A DNA stretch of 64,000 bases from Paraburkholderia unamae (GTDB lineage: Bacteria > Pseudomonadota > Gammaproteobacteria > Burkholderiales > Burkholderiaceae), in NCBI RefSeq assembly GCF_003268775.1, contig NZ_QLSU01000045.1, positions 1-64,000 on the forward strand. The letters are read 5' to 3'. The position numbers and the translations under genes are program-made. Numbering within the stretch: position 1 is the first letter of the stretch; each line of letters begins with the position of its first letter. The notes below the pieces were generated by a model. It was not told the DNA's origin. It worked only from the letters and a program-made list of their open reading frames with translations, and did not search any database. Of the stretch, positions 8,573-18,117 are shown piece after piece.

Positions 8573-11500
8573 ATGTGGATTGTCAATCTCGCGCTGAAAC
8601 GGCCATACACGTTCATCGTGATGGCCATCATGATCGTGCTGGCCACGCCCTTCGTGCTCATGTCGATGGCCACCGACGTGCTGCCGAACATCAATATTCC
8701 GGTCATCAGCATCATCTGGTCGTACACGGGCTTTTCCGCGAAAGACATGGCCGACCGCATCACCTCGGTCAACGAGCGCAGCCTCACCACCACGGTCAGC
8801 AATATCGAGCACATCGAGTCGCAGTCACTGCCCGGCATCGCCATCATCAAGCTGTTCCTGCAACCGGGTGCGAGCCTGCAAACGGCCATTGCCCAGGCGG
8901 TTGCATCGGAACAGGCGCAACTCAAGCAGATGCCGCCCGGCGCTACGCCGCCGCTCGTGATCAGCTATTCGGCGTCGAGCATTCCGGTGATCCAGCTCGG
9001 CCTCTCCAGCAAGTCGATGAGCGAGCAGGCGCTCGCCGACGTCGCGATGAACTTCCTGCGCCCGCAGCTCATCACGATTCCTGGCGCCCAGGTGCCTTAC
9101 CCATACGGCGGCAAGACGCGCGTGATCTCCGTGGATCTCGACACGCGCGCGCTCATTTCCAGGGGCCTCACGCCCGCCGACATCGTCAGCGCTGTCAACG
9201 CGCAAAACCTCATCCTGCCCACGGGCACGGCCAAGCTCGGCCAGACCGAATACCGCGTGGACACCAACGCGTCGCCCGACACGCTCGCGGGCCTGAACCG
9301 CATTCCCGTGCAAACGGTGAACGGCGCGACCACTTATCTCGGCGACGTCGCGCACGTGCGTGACGGCTTCACGCCGCAAACCAATGTGGTGCGCCAGGAC
9401 GGGCAGCGCGGCGTGCTGATGTCGATTCTCAAGAGCGGCGACGCCTCCACGCTGCAAGTGGTGGGCGCGCTCAAGTCGCTGTTGCCGAAGGCGCGCGACA
9501 CGCTGCCCGCCGACCTCGTCATCAAGCCGCTGTTCGACCAGTCGGTGTTCGTCTCGGCCGCGGTGCAGGGCGTGGTGCGCGAAGCGCTCATTGCCGCCGC
9601 GCTCACGGCGGCGATGATCCTGCTCTTTCTCGGCAACTGGCGCAGCACGCTCATCATCGCCGTGTCGATTCCGCTGTCGATTCTCGCCTCGATCATCGCG
9701 CTCTACGCGCTCGGGGAGACCATCAACATCATGACGCTCGGCGGCCTCGCGCTCGCGGTCGGCATACTCGTTGACGACGCAACGGTCACGATCGAGAACA
9801 TCGAGCGGCACCTCCACCTGGGCGCGGGGTTGCACGAGGGCATCCTCGAAGGCGCGGGCGAGATCGCGGTGCCCGCGCTCGTCTCGACGCTGTGCATCTG
9901 CATTGTGTTCGTGCCGATGTTCTTCCTCACGGGCGTGGCGCGCTTCCTGTTCGTGCCGCTTGCGGAAGCGGTGGTCTTCGCGATGATCGCGTCGTACATC
10001 CTCTCGCGCACGCTGGTGCCCACGCTCGCGATGCTGCTGTTCGAGGGCCACGATCCTTCGGCGCATGCGCAGCGCAGCGAGGGCTCGCTGTTCGCGCGCA
10101 TCCATTGGCGCTTCAATCATGCATTCGAGCGCGTGCGCGCCAACTACATCGCACTGCTGAGCCTGCTGCTCTCGCGCCGCAGGTTGTTCGGCGGTTCGTT
10201 TCTCGCCTTCTGCCTGCTTTCGCTCGGCCTCGTGTTCTTCCTTGGCCGCGACTTTTTCCCGTCCGTCGACGCGGGCAATATCCGGCTGCATATGCGAGGC
10301 CCAACGGGCTTTCGCATCGAGGAAACCGCGCGCCTCGCCGACCAGGTCGAACAGGTGATTCGCGAGGTCGTGCCGCCCGACCAGCTCGAAACGATCGTCG
10401 ATAACCTTGGGTTGCCGTATAGCGGCATTAATCTCTCGTACAGCAACGCGGGCACGATAGGCACGCTGGACGGCGAGATCCAGATTGCACTGAAGCCCGA
10501 CCATGACCCCTCGCGCGTCTATATAGAGAAGTTGCGCGCGCTGCTGCCGCAGCGCTTTCCGGGTGTGGAGTTCTTCTTCCAGCCCGCCGACATCATCACG
10601 CAGATCCTCAACTTCGGTCAGCCCGCGGCGATCGACGTGCAGGTGGTGGGCGCCAACCTTGGCCAGGACATGGCGCTCGCGAGCACGCTGCTCAAGCAGG
10701 TGCGGCAACTGCCGGGCGCCGTCGACGCCCATATCGAGCAGCGCAACGACGAACCCGCGCTGATGCTCGCCATGGACCGCACGCGCATGCAGCAGTTGAA
10801 CCTGAGCCCGCAGAACGTCGCGCAGGACGTGCTGATCGCGCTTTCGGGCAGCACGCAGACTTCGCCCGCGTTCTGGGTGAGCCCGCAAAACGGCGTGGAG
10901 TATCCGCTCGCCGTGCAAACGCCGCAGTACCGCGAAGCCTCCATGAACGAGCTGATGGGCACGCCCGTTTCGGCGCGCAGCGCGAACCCGAACGCGCCGC
11001 TGCAACTCGTGAGCAACCTCGTGCAGCTCAAGCCGCACGGCGGCCCGGCCATCGTCACGCACTACAACATCCGCCCCGTGATCGATCTGCTCGTGAGCGT
11101 GGAAGGCAGCGATCTCGGCTCCGTGGGCGTGAACATCAACGACATCATCCGGCACGTGCAGGCGCACGCGCCGCGCGGCACGACCATTACCATGCGCGGG
11201 CAGATCGGCACGATGCGCTCGTCGTATGTGGGTCTCGGCGTGGGCATTGCGATGGCGGTGGTGCTCGTGTATTTGCTGATCGTCGTGAACTTCCAGTCGT
11301 GGGCCGATCCGCTCATCATCATCAGCGCGTTGCCGGCGGCGCTCGCGGGCATTGCGTGGATGCTGTTCATCACCGGCACGCACCTGAGCGTGCCCGCGCT
11401 CACGGGCGCGATCATGACCGTGGGTGTCGCGACCGCGAACAGTATTCTGGTGGTGTCGTTCGCACGCCAGCGGCTCTCCGATGGCGCGACGCCGCTCGCC

Positions 11501-11782
11501 GCCGCGCTCGAAGCGGGCGCCACGCGCATCCGTCCCGTGCTGATGACGGCGTTCGCCATGATGATCGGCATGGTGCCGATGGCGCTGGGCCTCGGCGAAG
11601 GGGCCGAGCAGAACGCGCCGCTTGGGCGCGCGGTGATCGGCGGGCTGCTGTTTGCGACCGTCTCCACGCTATTGTTCGTACCCCTGATGTTCGCGACCGT
11701 GCATACGCGGCTCGCCCACCGCGCCGCCGCGAAGCGAGAACGTGCGGCGCGGCGGCGCGGCGCCTCGCGCGACACCCGTTAA
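8573..11782 (+). CDS. RND-family efflux pump, inner-membrane permease
   Basis: 1069 residues, the usual RND length, with 12 expected spans: one at the N-terminus, a cluster near residues 335-480, one near 545, and a cluster near 880-1040, separated by two large periplasmic loops. The proton-relay motif GILVDDATVTIENIER sits in TM4, with the two adjacent aspartates of the hydrophobe/amphiphile (HAE) branch, which argues for drugs or organic compounds as substrates. It forms an operon with the adaptor (gap 7) and outer-membrane lipoprotein (4-base overlap), giving a full tripartite pump. The next unit is a two-component system, which may control it. The ATG at 8573 begins MWIVNLALKRPY, as expected, though the ribosome site is weak. 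Confidence 0.93.
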   Translation: MWIVNLALKRPYTFIVMAIMIVLATPFVLMSMATDVLPNINIPVISIIWSYTGFSAKDMADRITSVNERSLTTTVSNIEHIESQSLPGIAIIKLFLQPGASLQTAIAQAVASEQAQLKQMPPGATPPLVISYSASSIPVIQLGLSSKSMSEQALADVAMNFLRPQLITIPGAQVPYPYGGKTRVISVDLDTRALISRGLTPADIVSAVNAQNLILPTGTAKLGQTEYRVDTNASPDTLAGLNRIPVQTVNGATTYLGDVAHVRDGFTPQTNVVRQDGQRGVLMSILKSGDASTLQVVGALKSLLPKARDTLPADLVIKPLFDQSVFVSAAVQGVVREALIAAALTAAMILLFLGNWRSTLIIAVSIPLSILASIIALYALGETINIMTLGGLALAVGILVDDATVTIENIERHLHLGAGLHEGILEGAGEIAVPALVSTLCICIVFVPMFFLTGVARFLFVPLAEAVVFAMIASYILSRTLVPTLAMLLFEGHDPSAHAQRSEGSLFARIHWRFNHAFERVRANYIALLSLLLSRRRLFGGSFLAFCLLSLGLVFFLGRDFFPSVDAGNIRLHMRGPTGFRIEETARLADQVEQVIREVVPPDQLETIVDNLGLPYSGINLSYSNAGTIGTLDGEIQIALKPDHDPSRVYIEKLRALLPQRFPGVEFFFQPADIITQILNFGQPAAIDVQVVGANLGQDMALASTLLKQVRQLPGAVDAHIEQRNDEPALMLAMDRTRMQQLNLSPQNVAQDVLIALSGSTQTSPAFWVSPQNGVEYPLAVQTPQYREASMNELMGTPVSARSANPNAPLQLVSNLVQLKPHGGPAIVTHYNIRPVIDLLVSVEGSDLGSVGVNINDIIRHVQAHAPRGTTITMRGQIGTMRSSYVGLGVGIAMAVVLVYLLIVVNFQSWADPLIIISALPAALAGIAWMLFITGTHLSVPALTGAIMTVGVATANSILVVSFARQRLSDGATPLAAALEAGATRIRPVLMTAFAMMIGMVPMALGLGEGAEQNAPLGRAVIGGLLFATVSTLLFVPLMFATVHTRLAHRAAAKRERAARRRGASRDTR

Positions 11783-11789
11783 GTCAAAA

Positions 11790-13049
11790 ATGGCCGAAGA
11801 CATGAACGAACCTCACCACCATTCGTCGCTCGACATCGCCGTGGGCGGCGAGCAGGGCATGGACCTGCCGGCGCGCGGCCAGGCGGGCAAGCGCGCGCGC
11901 CTCGCCGTGATCGTGGTTGCGCTGCTGCTGGCGGCCGGCGCCACGCGCACGATCGTGTCGAACCTCATGAACGCCCACCATCTCGCCGACGTCACGAAGC
12001 AGAACGCGCAGCAGTACGTGAGCGTCGTGCAACCGGTGGCGGCGGGCGCGGACGGCCGCATCGTCCTGCCGGGCACGCTGCGCGGCTATGTCCAGGCGCC
12101 GATCTACTCGCGCGCGAACGGCTACGTGCGGCGCTGGTACGCCGATATCGGCGCGCACGTGCAGCAGGGCCAACTGCTCGCGGAGATTGATACGCCCGAG
12201 ATCGACCAGGAACTCGCGCAGGCGCAGGCGCAGCGCGATCAGGCCGCTTCGACGCTCTCGCTCGCGAAGACCTCGTTCGATCGCGCGCAGCAGTTGCGCC
12301 AGCGCGACGCGGTCTCGCAGCAGGAACTCGACGACCGCCAGGGCGCGTTCAATACGGACCAGGCGAACCTCGCGGCGGCCGAGGCGAACGTGCGCCGTCT
12401 CACGGAGACGAAGTCGTTCCAGCGCATCGTCGCGCCGATCACGGGCATCATCACGCAGCGCAACGTCGATATCGGCGACCTCGTGAACGCGGGCAACGGT
12501 GGCGCGGGCCGGGCGCTCTTTTCGATCGCACAGTCGGACCCGCTGCGCCTTTATATCGACGTGCCGCAAACCTACGCGCAACAGGTGGCGGTGGGCCAGC
12601 ACGTGAGCGTGACCGAGCAGGAGTTGCCTGGCGTGACCTTCGACGGCACCGTCACGCGCACGGCGCAGGCCATCGACGTGGCCACGCGCACGCTACAAGT
12701 TGAAATCTCGCTGCCCAATCATGACGGCAAGCTGCTGCCGGGCGCCTACGTGCAAGCGGCGTTGCAGACCGATTCGAAGGGCCTCTTGACGGTGCCGGGC
12801 AACACCTTGCTGTTTCGCGCGGAAGGCCCGCGCCTCGCCGTCGTGGACGCGGACGGCAAGATCCAGCTCAAGCCTGTTGAGATCGCGCAGGACCTCGGGC
12901 AGACGCTCGAAATCAGCCGCGGGCTGGAGCCGGGCGATCGCGTCGTGCTGAACCCGAGCGATTCGATCGCCGATGGCGACAGCGTCGTGGTGGTCGCGCC
13001 GAACAAGACCGAAGCGGCGCGCGAGGCCGCGAAGCGGAGCGCGACGTGA
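11790..13049 (+). CDS. RND efflux periplasmic adaptor (membrane fusion protein)
   Basis: About 419 residues. A single membrane anchor (LAVIVVALLLAAGATRTIV) follows a short cytoplasmic head. Then come the split lipoyl half-motifs (PIYSRANGYVRRWYADIGAHV and the FQRIVAPITGIITQRNVDIG segment) flanking a coiled-coil hairpin at roughly residues 130-205, then the beta-barrel and membrane-proximal domains. It bridges the pump to the outer-membrane channel. Start 11790 is 7 bases after the pump stop; ATG 11802 is an alternative. The 3' end overlaps the next gene in GTGA, suggesting coupled translation. Confidence 0.9.
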   Translation: MAEDMNEPHHHSSLDIAVGGEQGMDLPARGQAGKRARLAVIVVALLLAAGATRTIVSNLMNAHHLADVTKQNAQQYVSVVQPVAAGADGRIVLPGTLRGYVQAPIYSRANGYVRRWYADIGAHVQQGQLLAEIDTPEIDQELAQAQAQRDQAASTLSLAKTSFDRAQQLRQRDAVSQQELDDRQGAFNTDQANLAAAEANVRRLTETKSFQRIVAPITGIITQRNVDIGDLVNAGNGGAGRALFSIAQSDPLRLYIDVPQTYAQQVAVGQHVSVTEQELPGVTFDGTVTRTAQAIDVATRTLQVEISLPNHDGKLLPGAYVQAALQTDSKGLLTVPGNTLLFRAEGPRLAVVDADGKIQLKPVEIAQDLGQTLEISRGLEPGDRVVLNPSDSIADGDSVVVVAPNKTEAAREAAKRSAT

Positions 13050-14578
13050 GCATGCGAAGAACCCGGCAAGGGCGGCCGCTCGCGTATTTCACGGCGCTCG
13101 GTGCGCTTGGCCTGGCCGCGTGCACGGTCGGCCCCGATTACCGGGCGCCGCAAACCGAAAGCCCGGCCGCGTGGCGCGTCGATCCCGCCGATTCATACTG
13201 GCATGCGGCGCAGCCCTCGCATGCGCCGCTCGATCCGCAATGGTGGCAGGCGTTCGACGACGCGCAACTCAGCAGCCTGGAGAGCGCGGCGCTCGCCGGC
13301 AACCAGACATTGCGCGTGGCAGCGGCGCATTACGCGCAGGCGCGCGCGACGCTGGCTTCGGTGTCCTCGCAGCAGAGCCCGCAGGTCGGGCTCGACGCAG
13401 GCGTCGCGCGCGAGCGCATTTCCGCGAACCGTCCGCTCACGAACTACGCGACGCCCAACGTCTCGACCGTGCAGAACGAGGTCAATGTCGGCGCAACCAT
13501 CAGCTACGAGCTGGACCTGTTCGGGCGCATCCGGCGCATGGTGGAATCGGCGCAGGCCTCAACGGAACAGGCGGGTGACGACCTCGCCAACGCGCGCCTC
13601 GTGCTCACGGCCGAACTCGCGACCGACTACTTCGCCTTGCGCGAACTCGACGACGAGATCGACGTGGTGAACCGCTCGGCGGGCTTGCAGCAAAAGGCGC
13701 TCGATTTCGTGAGCGCACAGCACGATCTCGGCGCGGTCTCCGGGCTCGAACTGCTTCAGCAAAAGGCGCAACTCGCCGCGACGAAAACGCAGGTGCATCT
13801 GCTGGAGAATCAGCGCCAGCAGGAGCAGAACGCCATTGCCGTGCTGATCGGCAAGCCCGCGCCCGAGTTCGCGATCGAGCCGAAAGTCACGTCGCTGCCG
13901 GTGCCCGCGCTGCCGGCGGGTCTGCCTAGCGAGTTGCTACAGCGGCGGCCCGATGTGGCTTCAGCCGAGCGCGCCATGGCCGCCGCCAACGCGCAGATCG
14001 GCGTGGCGCGCTCCGCGTACTTCCCGGACATCACGCTTTCGCCCACGCTCGGCTGGGAATCGACGCGCTTCGGCGGCCTTTTTTCAGTGCCGAGCCTGAT
14101 GTGGTCGGTGGGCGCGACGGCCGGCGAAGTGCTGTTCGACGGCGGCAAGCGCGCGGCGGGGGTGGACTTTGCGCAGGCCGGCTACGAGTCGGCCCAGGCC
14201 TCGTATCGTCAAACCGTGCTCACGGCGTTCCAGGAGGTGCAAAATGCGGTAACGGGCCTGTCGGTGCTGGACCGTGCATCGACCGAGGGGCAGTCCGCCG
14301 TGGACGACGCACGCAAGTCCTTCGATCTCGCCAACGACCGCTATCAGGGCGGCCTCGTGGCGTTCATCGATGTGCTCAACGCGGAACAGCAACTGCTTGC
14401 CAGCGAGCGCCAGGAAGTGCAGATTCACGGGCAGCAGGTCGCCACCGTGGTGTATCTCGCGAAGGCGCTGGGCGGCGGCTGGAGCACGCAAGAGCGCGAG
14501 CTTGCCTGTAGCGCGGGCACGTGCCGCGAAGTGCCGAACGCGGGTGCGGACACAAGCGTGGCGGCAGGCCGGAGCTAG
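13046..14578 (+). CDS. NodT-family outer-membrane efflux lipoprotein
   Basis: 510 residues. The N-terminus is a lipoprotein signal with lipobox LAAC (LGALGLAACTVGPDY), so the mature protein is acylated at that cysteine. Two repeats of the outer-membrane efflux family follow, with long helices and SYELDLFGRIRR and LQRRPDVASAERAMAAAN signatures typical of NodT/OprM channels. It completes the pump. GTG 13046 overlaps the adaptor stop by four bases; ATG 13052 would remove two residues. A C-terminal tail with cysteines (ACSAGTCREV) is beyond the usual fold. Confidence 0.92.
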   Translation: MSMRRTRQGRPLAYFTALGALGLAACTVGPDYRAPQTESPAAWRVDPADSYWHAAQPSHAPLDPQWWQAFDDAQLSSLESAALAGNQTLRVAAAHYAQARATLASVSSQQSPQVGLDAGVARERISANRPLTNYATPNVSTVQNEVNVGATISYELDLFGRIRRMVESAQASTEQAGDDLANARLVLTAELATDYFALRELDDEIDVVNRSAGLQQKALDFVSAQHDLGAVSGLELLQQKAQLAATKTQVHLLENQRQQEQNAIAVLIGKPAPEFAIEPKVTSLPVPALPAGLPSELLQRRPDVASAERAMAAANAQIGVARSAYFPDITLSPTLGWESTRFGGLFSVPSLMWSVGATAGEVLFDGGKRAAGVDFAQAGYESAQASYRQTVLTAFQEVQNAVTGLSVLDRASTEGQSAVDDARKSFDLANDRYQGGLVAFIDVLNAEQQLLASERQEVQIHGQQVATVVYLAKALGGGWSTQERELACSAGTCREVPNAGADTSVAAGRS

Positions 14579-14752
14579 CCGGCAGGGCGGGGAATGGAGC
14601 AGGGACACATAAAAGGGCTTGAGCGAGCCCGTTACCAGGGCGTATAAAAGCGCGCACATGCGGTCACGAGCCGCGGCGGGCGGCCGGTGCAAGGTGCGGG
14701 GTTCAACGCGCCGGGCGGACCCGCAAGGCATCGCGCGAAGAGGAGGGCGGGT

Positions 14753-15442
14753 ATGAAAGTATTGGTTATCGAAGACGAACGCAAAGTCGTGGACTACCTG
14801 CGCAGCGGGCTCACGGAACAAGGGTGGATCGTGGATGTCGCCATGGATGGCGAGGAAGGCGCGTGGATGGCCACCGAGTACGATTTCGACGTGATCGTGC
14901 TCGACGTGATGCTGCCCAAGCTCGACGGCTTCGGCGTATTGCGCGCATTGCGCGCGAAGAAGGAAACGCCGGTCATCATGCTCACGGCGCGCGACCGCGT
15001 GGACGACCGCGTGCATGGCTTGCGCGACGGCGCGGACGACTATCTGACCAAACCGTTCTCGTTTCTCGAACTCGTCGAGCGCTTGCGCGCGCTCACGCGC
15101 CGCGCCCGCACGCAGGAATCCACCTTGATCTCGGTGGGCGATTTGCAGGTGGATCTCATCAGCCGCCGCGCGACGCGCGACGGCGTGCGCCTCGACCTCA
15201 CGGCGAAGGAGTTTCAACTGCTCTCCGTGCTCGCGCGGCGGCGCGGCGAGATTCTCTCGAAGACGCTCATCACCGAGCTCGTGTGGGACGTGAATTTCGA
15301 AAGCAACGCGAACGTGGTGGAAACGGCCATCAAACGGCTACGCGCGAAGCTTGACGGTCCGCACGCGGCGAAGCTGCTGCACACCATTCGCGGCATGGGC
15401 TACGTGCTCGAAGTGCGCGAGGAAGGGGGCCAGCTGTCATGA
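14753..15442 (+). CDS. OmpR/PhoB-family response regulator
   Basis: 229 residues. The receiver domain has acidic residues E7/D8, phospho-acceptor D51 (VIVLDVMLP) and the TKPF lysine near 101; a winged helix output domain fills residues 130-225. It resembles CzcR/CopR/IrlR-type regulators, which act on envelope stress, metals or efflux. An AGGAGG site stands just upstream of ATG 14753. It is 174 bases after the efflux operon and overlaps the kinase gene by ATGA. Control of the preceding RND operon is an inference from position. Confidence 0.93.
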   Translation: MKVLVIEDERKVVDYLRSGLTEQGWIVDVAMDGEEGAWMATEYDFDVIVLDVMLPKLDGFGVLRALRAKKETPVIMLTARDRVDDRVHGLRDGADDYLTKPFSFLELVERLRALTRRARTQESTLISVGDLQVDLISRRATRDGVRLDLTAKEFQLLSVLARRRGEILSKTLITELVWDVNFESNANVVETAIKRLRAKLDGPHAAKLLHTIRGMGYVLEVREEGGQLS

Positions 15443-16878
15443 AGCGCTCGATCTCGCTGCGGCTTTCGGCGATGTTCGCAGCGGTGTCGCTCGTCGTGTT
15501 CACGCTCACGGGCGCGGGCCTTTTCTTCCTGATGCAGCGCCAGCTTTTCAACGAGTTGCGCGAAACGCTCGACACGCGTGCGCGCATTGCGAGCCTGATC
15601 GTTGCGCACGCACCCGATGTGCAGAAGTGGGCCTTCGTGCAGGAAAAGCTGCGCGACCTCTCGCCTGCGGACAGCCGCATGCACTATTACGTCGAAGGTC
15701 CGGACCCGCGCTTTCGCTTCGGCACGCCCATCGTCGGCAAAGTGACCGGCAATGTGGGCCCGAACCATCTGCTCGTGCGCCCGCCCGACTGTAGCTACGA
15801 CATCATCACCACGACGTTCATCGTTCCCGCGAGCGGCGACCGGCCCCAGGTGAAGCTGGTGGTCGGCAGCGACTGCGTGCGCACCGAAGGCATGCTAAGG
15901 CGCTTCGGCATCGCGCTCGGCGTGCTGATTGCGCTTTCCACCGTTGCGGTCGCACTGCTGAGCCGCGCGGTCACGCGCTTCGGCCTGGCGCCGCTCACGC
16001 GCCTGTCGCGCGAGGCCGCGCAACTGAGCCCGTCGAACCGGCGGCAGCGTCTGCATACCGACGAACTGCCCGAGGAACTGCACGAGCTTGCGACGTCGTT
16101 CAACGGCGCGCTGGAGCGCCTCGACAAGGCCTACGAGCGCCTCGAATCGTTCAATGCCGACGTGGCCCACGAGTTGCGCACGCCGGTGAGCATCCTGATC
16201 GGCCAGACCCAGGTGGCGCTCACGCGCGACCGCGCGGTGGAGCAGTTGCAGCAAACCCTGCAATCGAATCTTGAGGAATTCGAACGATTGCGCGTGATCG
16301 TGAACGACATGCTGTTCCTCTCGCGCAGCGATCGCGGCGAGCGCGCTTCGGAGCTCACGGAAGTCTCGTTGCGCGCCGAGATCGAGCGCATGCTCGATTT
16401 CCTCGAAATGCCGCTGGAAGAAGCGCAGTTGCATGTGCAGGTGCAGGGCGATGCGCGCGCGTGGGTGAACACCTCGCTGATCGGCCGCGCCGTGAGCAAC
16501 CTGTTCGTCAACGCGATCCAGCATTCGCCGCCGGGCGCGACGCTTTGCGCCACTGTCGCGCCGCAGGACGGTCACGTGGAGATCGCCGTGTCGAACCCCG
16601 GCGAACCGCTCGACCCGGTGGTGCGCGAGCATATCTTCGACCGCTTCTACCGCATTCAGGAGGCGCGCTCGAACAGCCACGAGAATCACGGGCTCGGGCT
16701 TTCGATCGTCAAGGCCGTGGCGGAGATGCACGGCGGCACGGTGTTCGTGCGCAGCGCGAACGGCGTCAACACGTTTGGGTTTTCGGTGGCCGTGGACGGC
16801 GGCGAAACGCAGGCGGCCCCTGTTCCCGGCATCGTGCGGCAGGGCCGCGCCGGCTTGCCGCTGCATGTCTCGCCTTGA
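15439..16878 (+). CDS. Two-component sensor histidine kinase
   Basis: 479 residues. TM1 is at about residues 10-31, a periplasmic sensor region at 32-152 and TM2 at 155-175, then a HAMP linker. The phospho-accepting H244 lies in NADVAHELRTP. The ATPase domain has the N box (AVSNLFVNAIQHSP), F box (IFDRFYRI) and G2 box (GLGLSIVKAVAEMHGG). The sensor domain carries two cysteines (PDCSYD, GSDCVRTE) that might form a disulfide or bind a ligand. It resembles heavy-metal-type (CusS/IrlS) kinases, but no metal-binding motif is evident, so the signal is unknown. Confidence 0.93.
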   Translation: MKRSISLRLSAMFAAVSLVVFTLTGAGLFFLMQRQLFNELRETLDTRARIASLIVAHAPDVQKWAFVQEKLRDLSPADSRMHYYVEGPDPRFRFGTPIVGKVTGNVGPNHLLVRPPDCSYDIITTTFIVPASGDRPQVKLVVGSDCVRTEGMLRRFGIALGVLIALSTVAVALLSRAVTRFGLAPLTRLSREAAQLSPSNRRQRLHTDELPEELHELATSFNGALERLDKAYERLESFNADVAHELRTPVSILIGQTQVALTRDRAVEQLQQTLQSNLEEFERLRVIVNDMLFLSRSDRGERASELTEVSLRAEIERMLDFLEMPLEEAQLHVQVQGDARAWVNTSLIGRAVSNLFVNAIQHSPPGATLCATVAPQDGHVEIAVSNPGEPLDPVVREHIFDRFYRIQEARSNSHENHGLGLSIVKAVAEMHGGTVFVRSANGVNTFGFSVAVDGGETQAAPVPGIVRQGRAGLPLHVSP

Positions 16879-16883
16879 TTGAG

Positions 16884-16907
16884 GGCCGCGCTTGCGCGGC
16901 CTCTTCT
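16884..16907. terminator. Hairpin between convergent kinase and transporter genes
   Basis: GGCCGCGC (16884-16891) and GCGCGGCC (16894-16901) form a GC-rich stem in the 30 bases between two convergent genes, followed by CTCTTCT. The position fits a shared terminator, although the T tract is poor and the loop would need a few pairs to open. Confidence 0.5.
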
Positions 16908-16908
16908 A

Positions 16909-18000
16909 TTAGACGGGCTCGTCCTCGGCGGGCGTGCTCTCGTTCTCGACCATGTGCTGGTCGCGCCGCAGCAGGTCCCAGCAGCTGATGAAGAGCGCCG
17001 CGACGAGCGGCCCGATCACGAAGCCGTTGATGCCGAGGAGCGAGATGCCGCCGAGCGTGGAGATGAGCACGACCCAGTCGGGCAGGCGCGTGTCCTTGCC
17101 CACGAGCACGGGGCGCAGCACGTTGTCCACCGTGCCGATCACCACCGAGCCGAAAATCGCGAGACCGATGCCCTTGGCGAGCGCGCCCGTCGAGAGGAAA
17201 TACACGGCGATCGGCGCCCACACGAGCGCCGCGCCCACGGCGGGCAGCAGCGAAAGCAGCATCATCACGAAGCCCCACAGCAGCGCGCCCTGAATGCCGA
17301 GCACCCACAGCGCGATACCGCCCAGCCCGCCCTGTACGACCGCCACGGCCACATTGCCCTTCACGGTGGCCCGAATGACCGTCGTGAACTTGCGCATGAG
17401 GAGCAGCTTGTGCTGCTCGTCGAGCGGAATGGCGTCGCGCACGAGCCGCGAAATCTCCCGGCCGTCGCGCACGAGAAAGAAGAACAGATAGAGCATCACG
17501 CCAAAGCTCACGAAGAACTGCAACGTGTTCTGCCCGAGGCTCAGCGCTCGCGTGGCGACGAACTGGCTGATCTGCGCGGCACCGGCCGAAAGACGCTGCT
17601 GGAGGCCGCCGAGATCCATGAGGTCGTAGCGCGCGAGCAGGTTTTGAATCGACTGCGGCAGGGCATGCACGATCTGGCTGAAGTACGTGCCGATGTCGAG
17701 ACTGCCGCCGCGCACCTGCTGGTAGGCCGAGGCGACCTGCTGGACCAGCGTGCCCGCCACGAGCGTGAGCGGGAAGATCACGATCACCACGCAGATCGTG
17801 AGCGTGATGAGCGCGGCGAGATTGCGCCGCCGCCCGAGGCGGGCGACGAGCCGGCGCTGCACGGGCTGAAAGATCAAGGCGAGAATCGCGCCCCAGAGCA
17901 CCGTGCTGAAAAACGGCGCGAGGATGAAGCAGAGCGCGACCGACACCCCGAGCAGCAGCAGATAGAACGCAGTCTGATGAAGGTGCTTGTTGCCTTCCAT
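16909..18000 (-). CDS. AI-2E-family transporter (YhhT/TqsA-like)
   Basis: 363 residues with about seven or eight membrane spans arranged as two N-terminal helices (LHQTAFYLLLLGVSVALCF), a soluble stretch at 90-160, and a C-terminal cluster with the PVLVGKDTRLPDWVVLISTLGG motif of the family. Members export autoinducer-2 (TqsA) or act as Na+/H+ antiporters; the role here is open. ATG 18000 starts MEGNKHLHQTAF; the frame extends 37 residues upstream into Arg-rich filler that is not used. It is followed by no cotranscribed gene and ends against the convergent kinase gene. Confidence 0.88.
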   Translation of the reverse strand: MEGNKHLHQTAFYLLLLGVSVALCFILAPFFSTVLWGAILALIFQPVQRRLVARLGRRRNLAALITLTICVVIVIFPLTLVAGTLVQQVASAYQQVRGGSLDIGTYFSQIVHALPQSIQNLLARYDLMDLGGLQQRLSAGAAQISQFVATRALSLGQNTLQFFVSFGVMLYLFFFLVRDGREISRLVRDAIPLDEQHKLLLMRKFTTVIRATVKGNVAVAVVQGGLGGIALWVLGIQGALLWGFVMMLLSLLPAVGAALVWAPIAVYFLSTGALAKGIGLAIFGSVVIGTVDNVLRPVLVGKDTRLPDWVVLISTLGGISLLGINGFVIGPLVAALFISCWDLLRRDQHMVENESTPAEDEPV

Positions 18001-18117
18001 GAGCGATGGATTCCTGGTGACGCCGGCTGGCGGATCGTTGCAGGCCGAACGCGCGACGACAAACGGCGGCCTTGCCGCATCATACCGGCAAGGCCGCGCG
18101 GTCCGTCGCACAACGCT

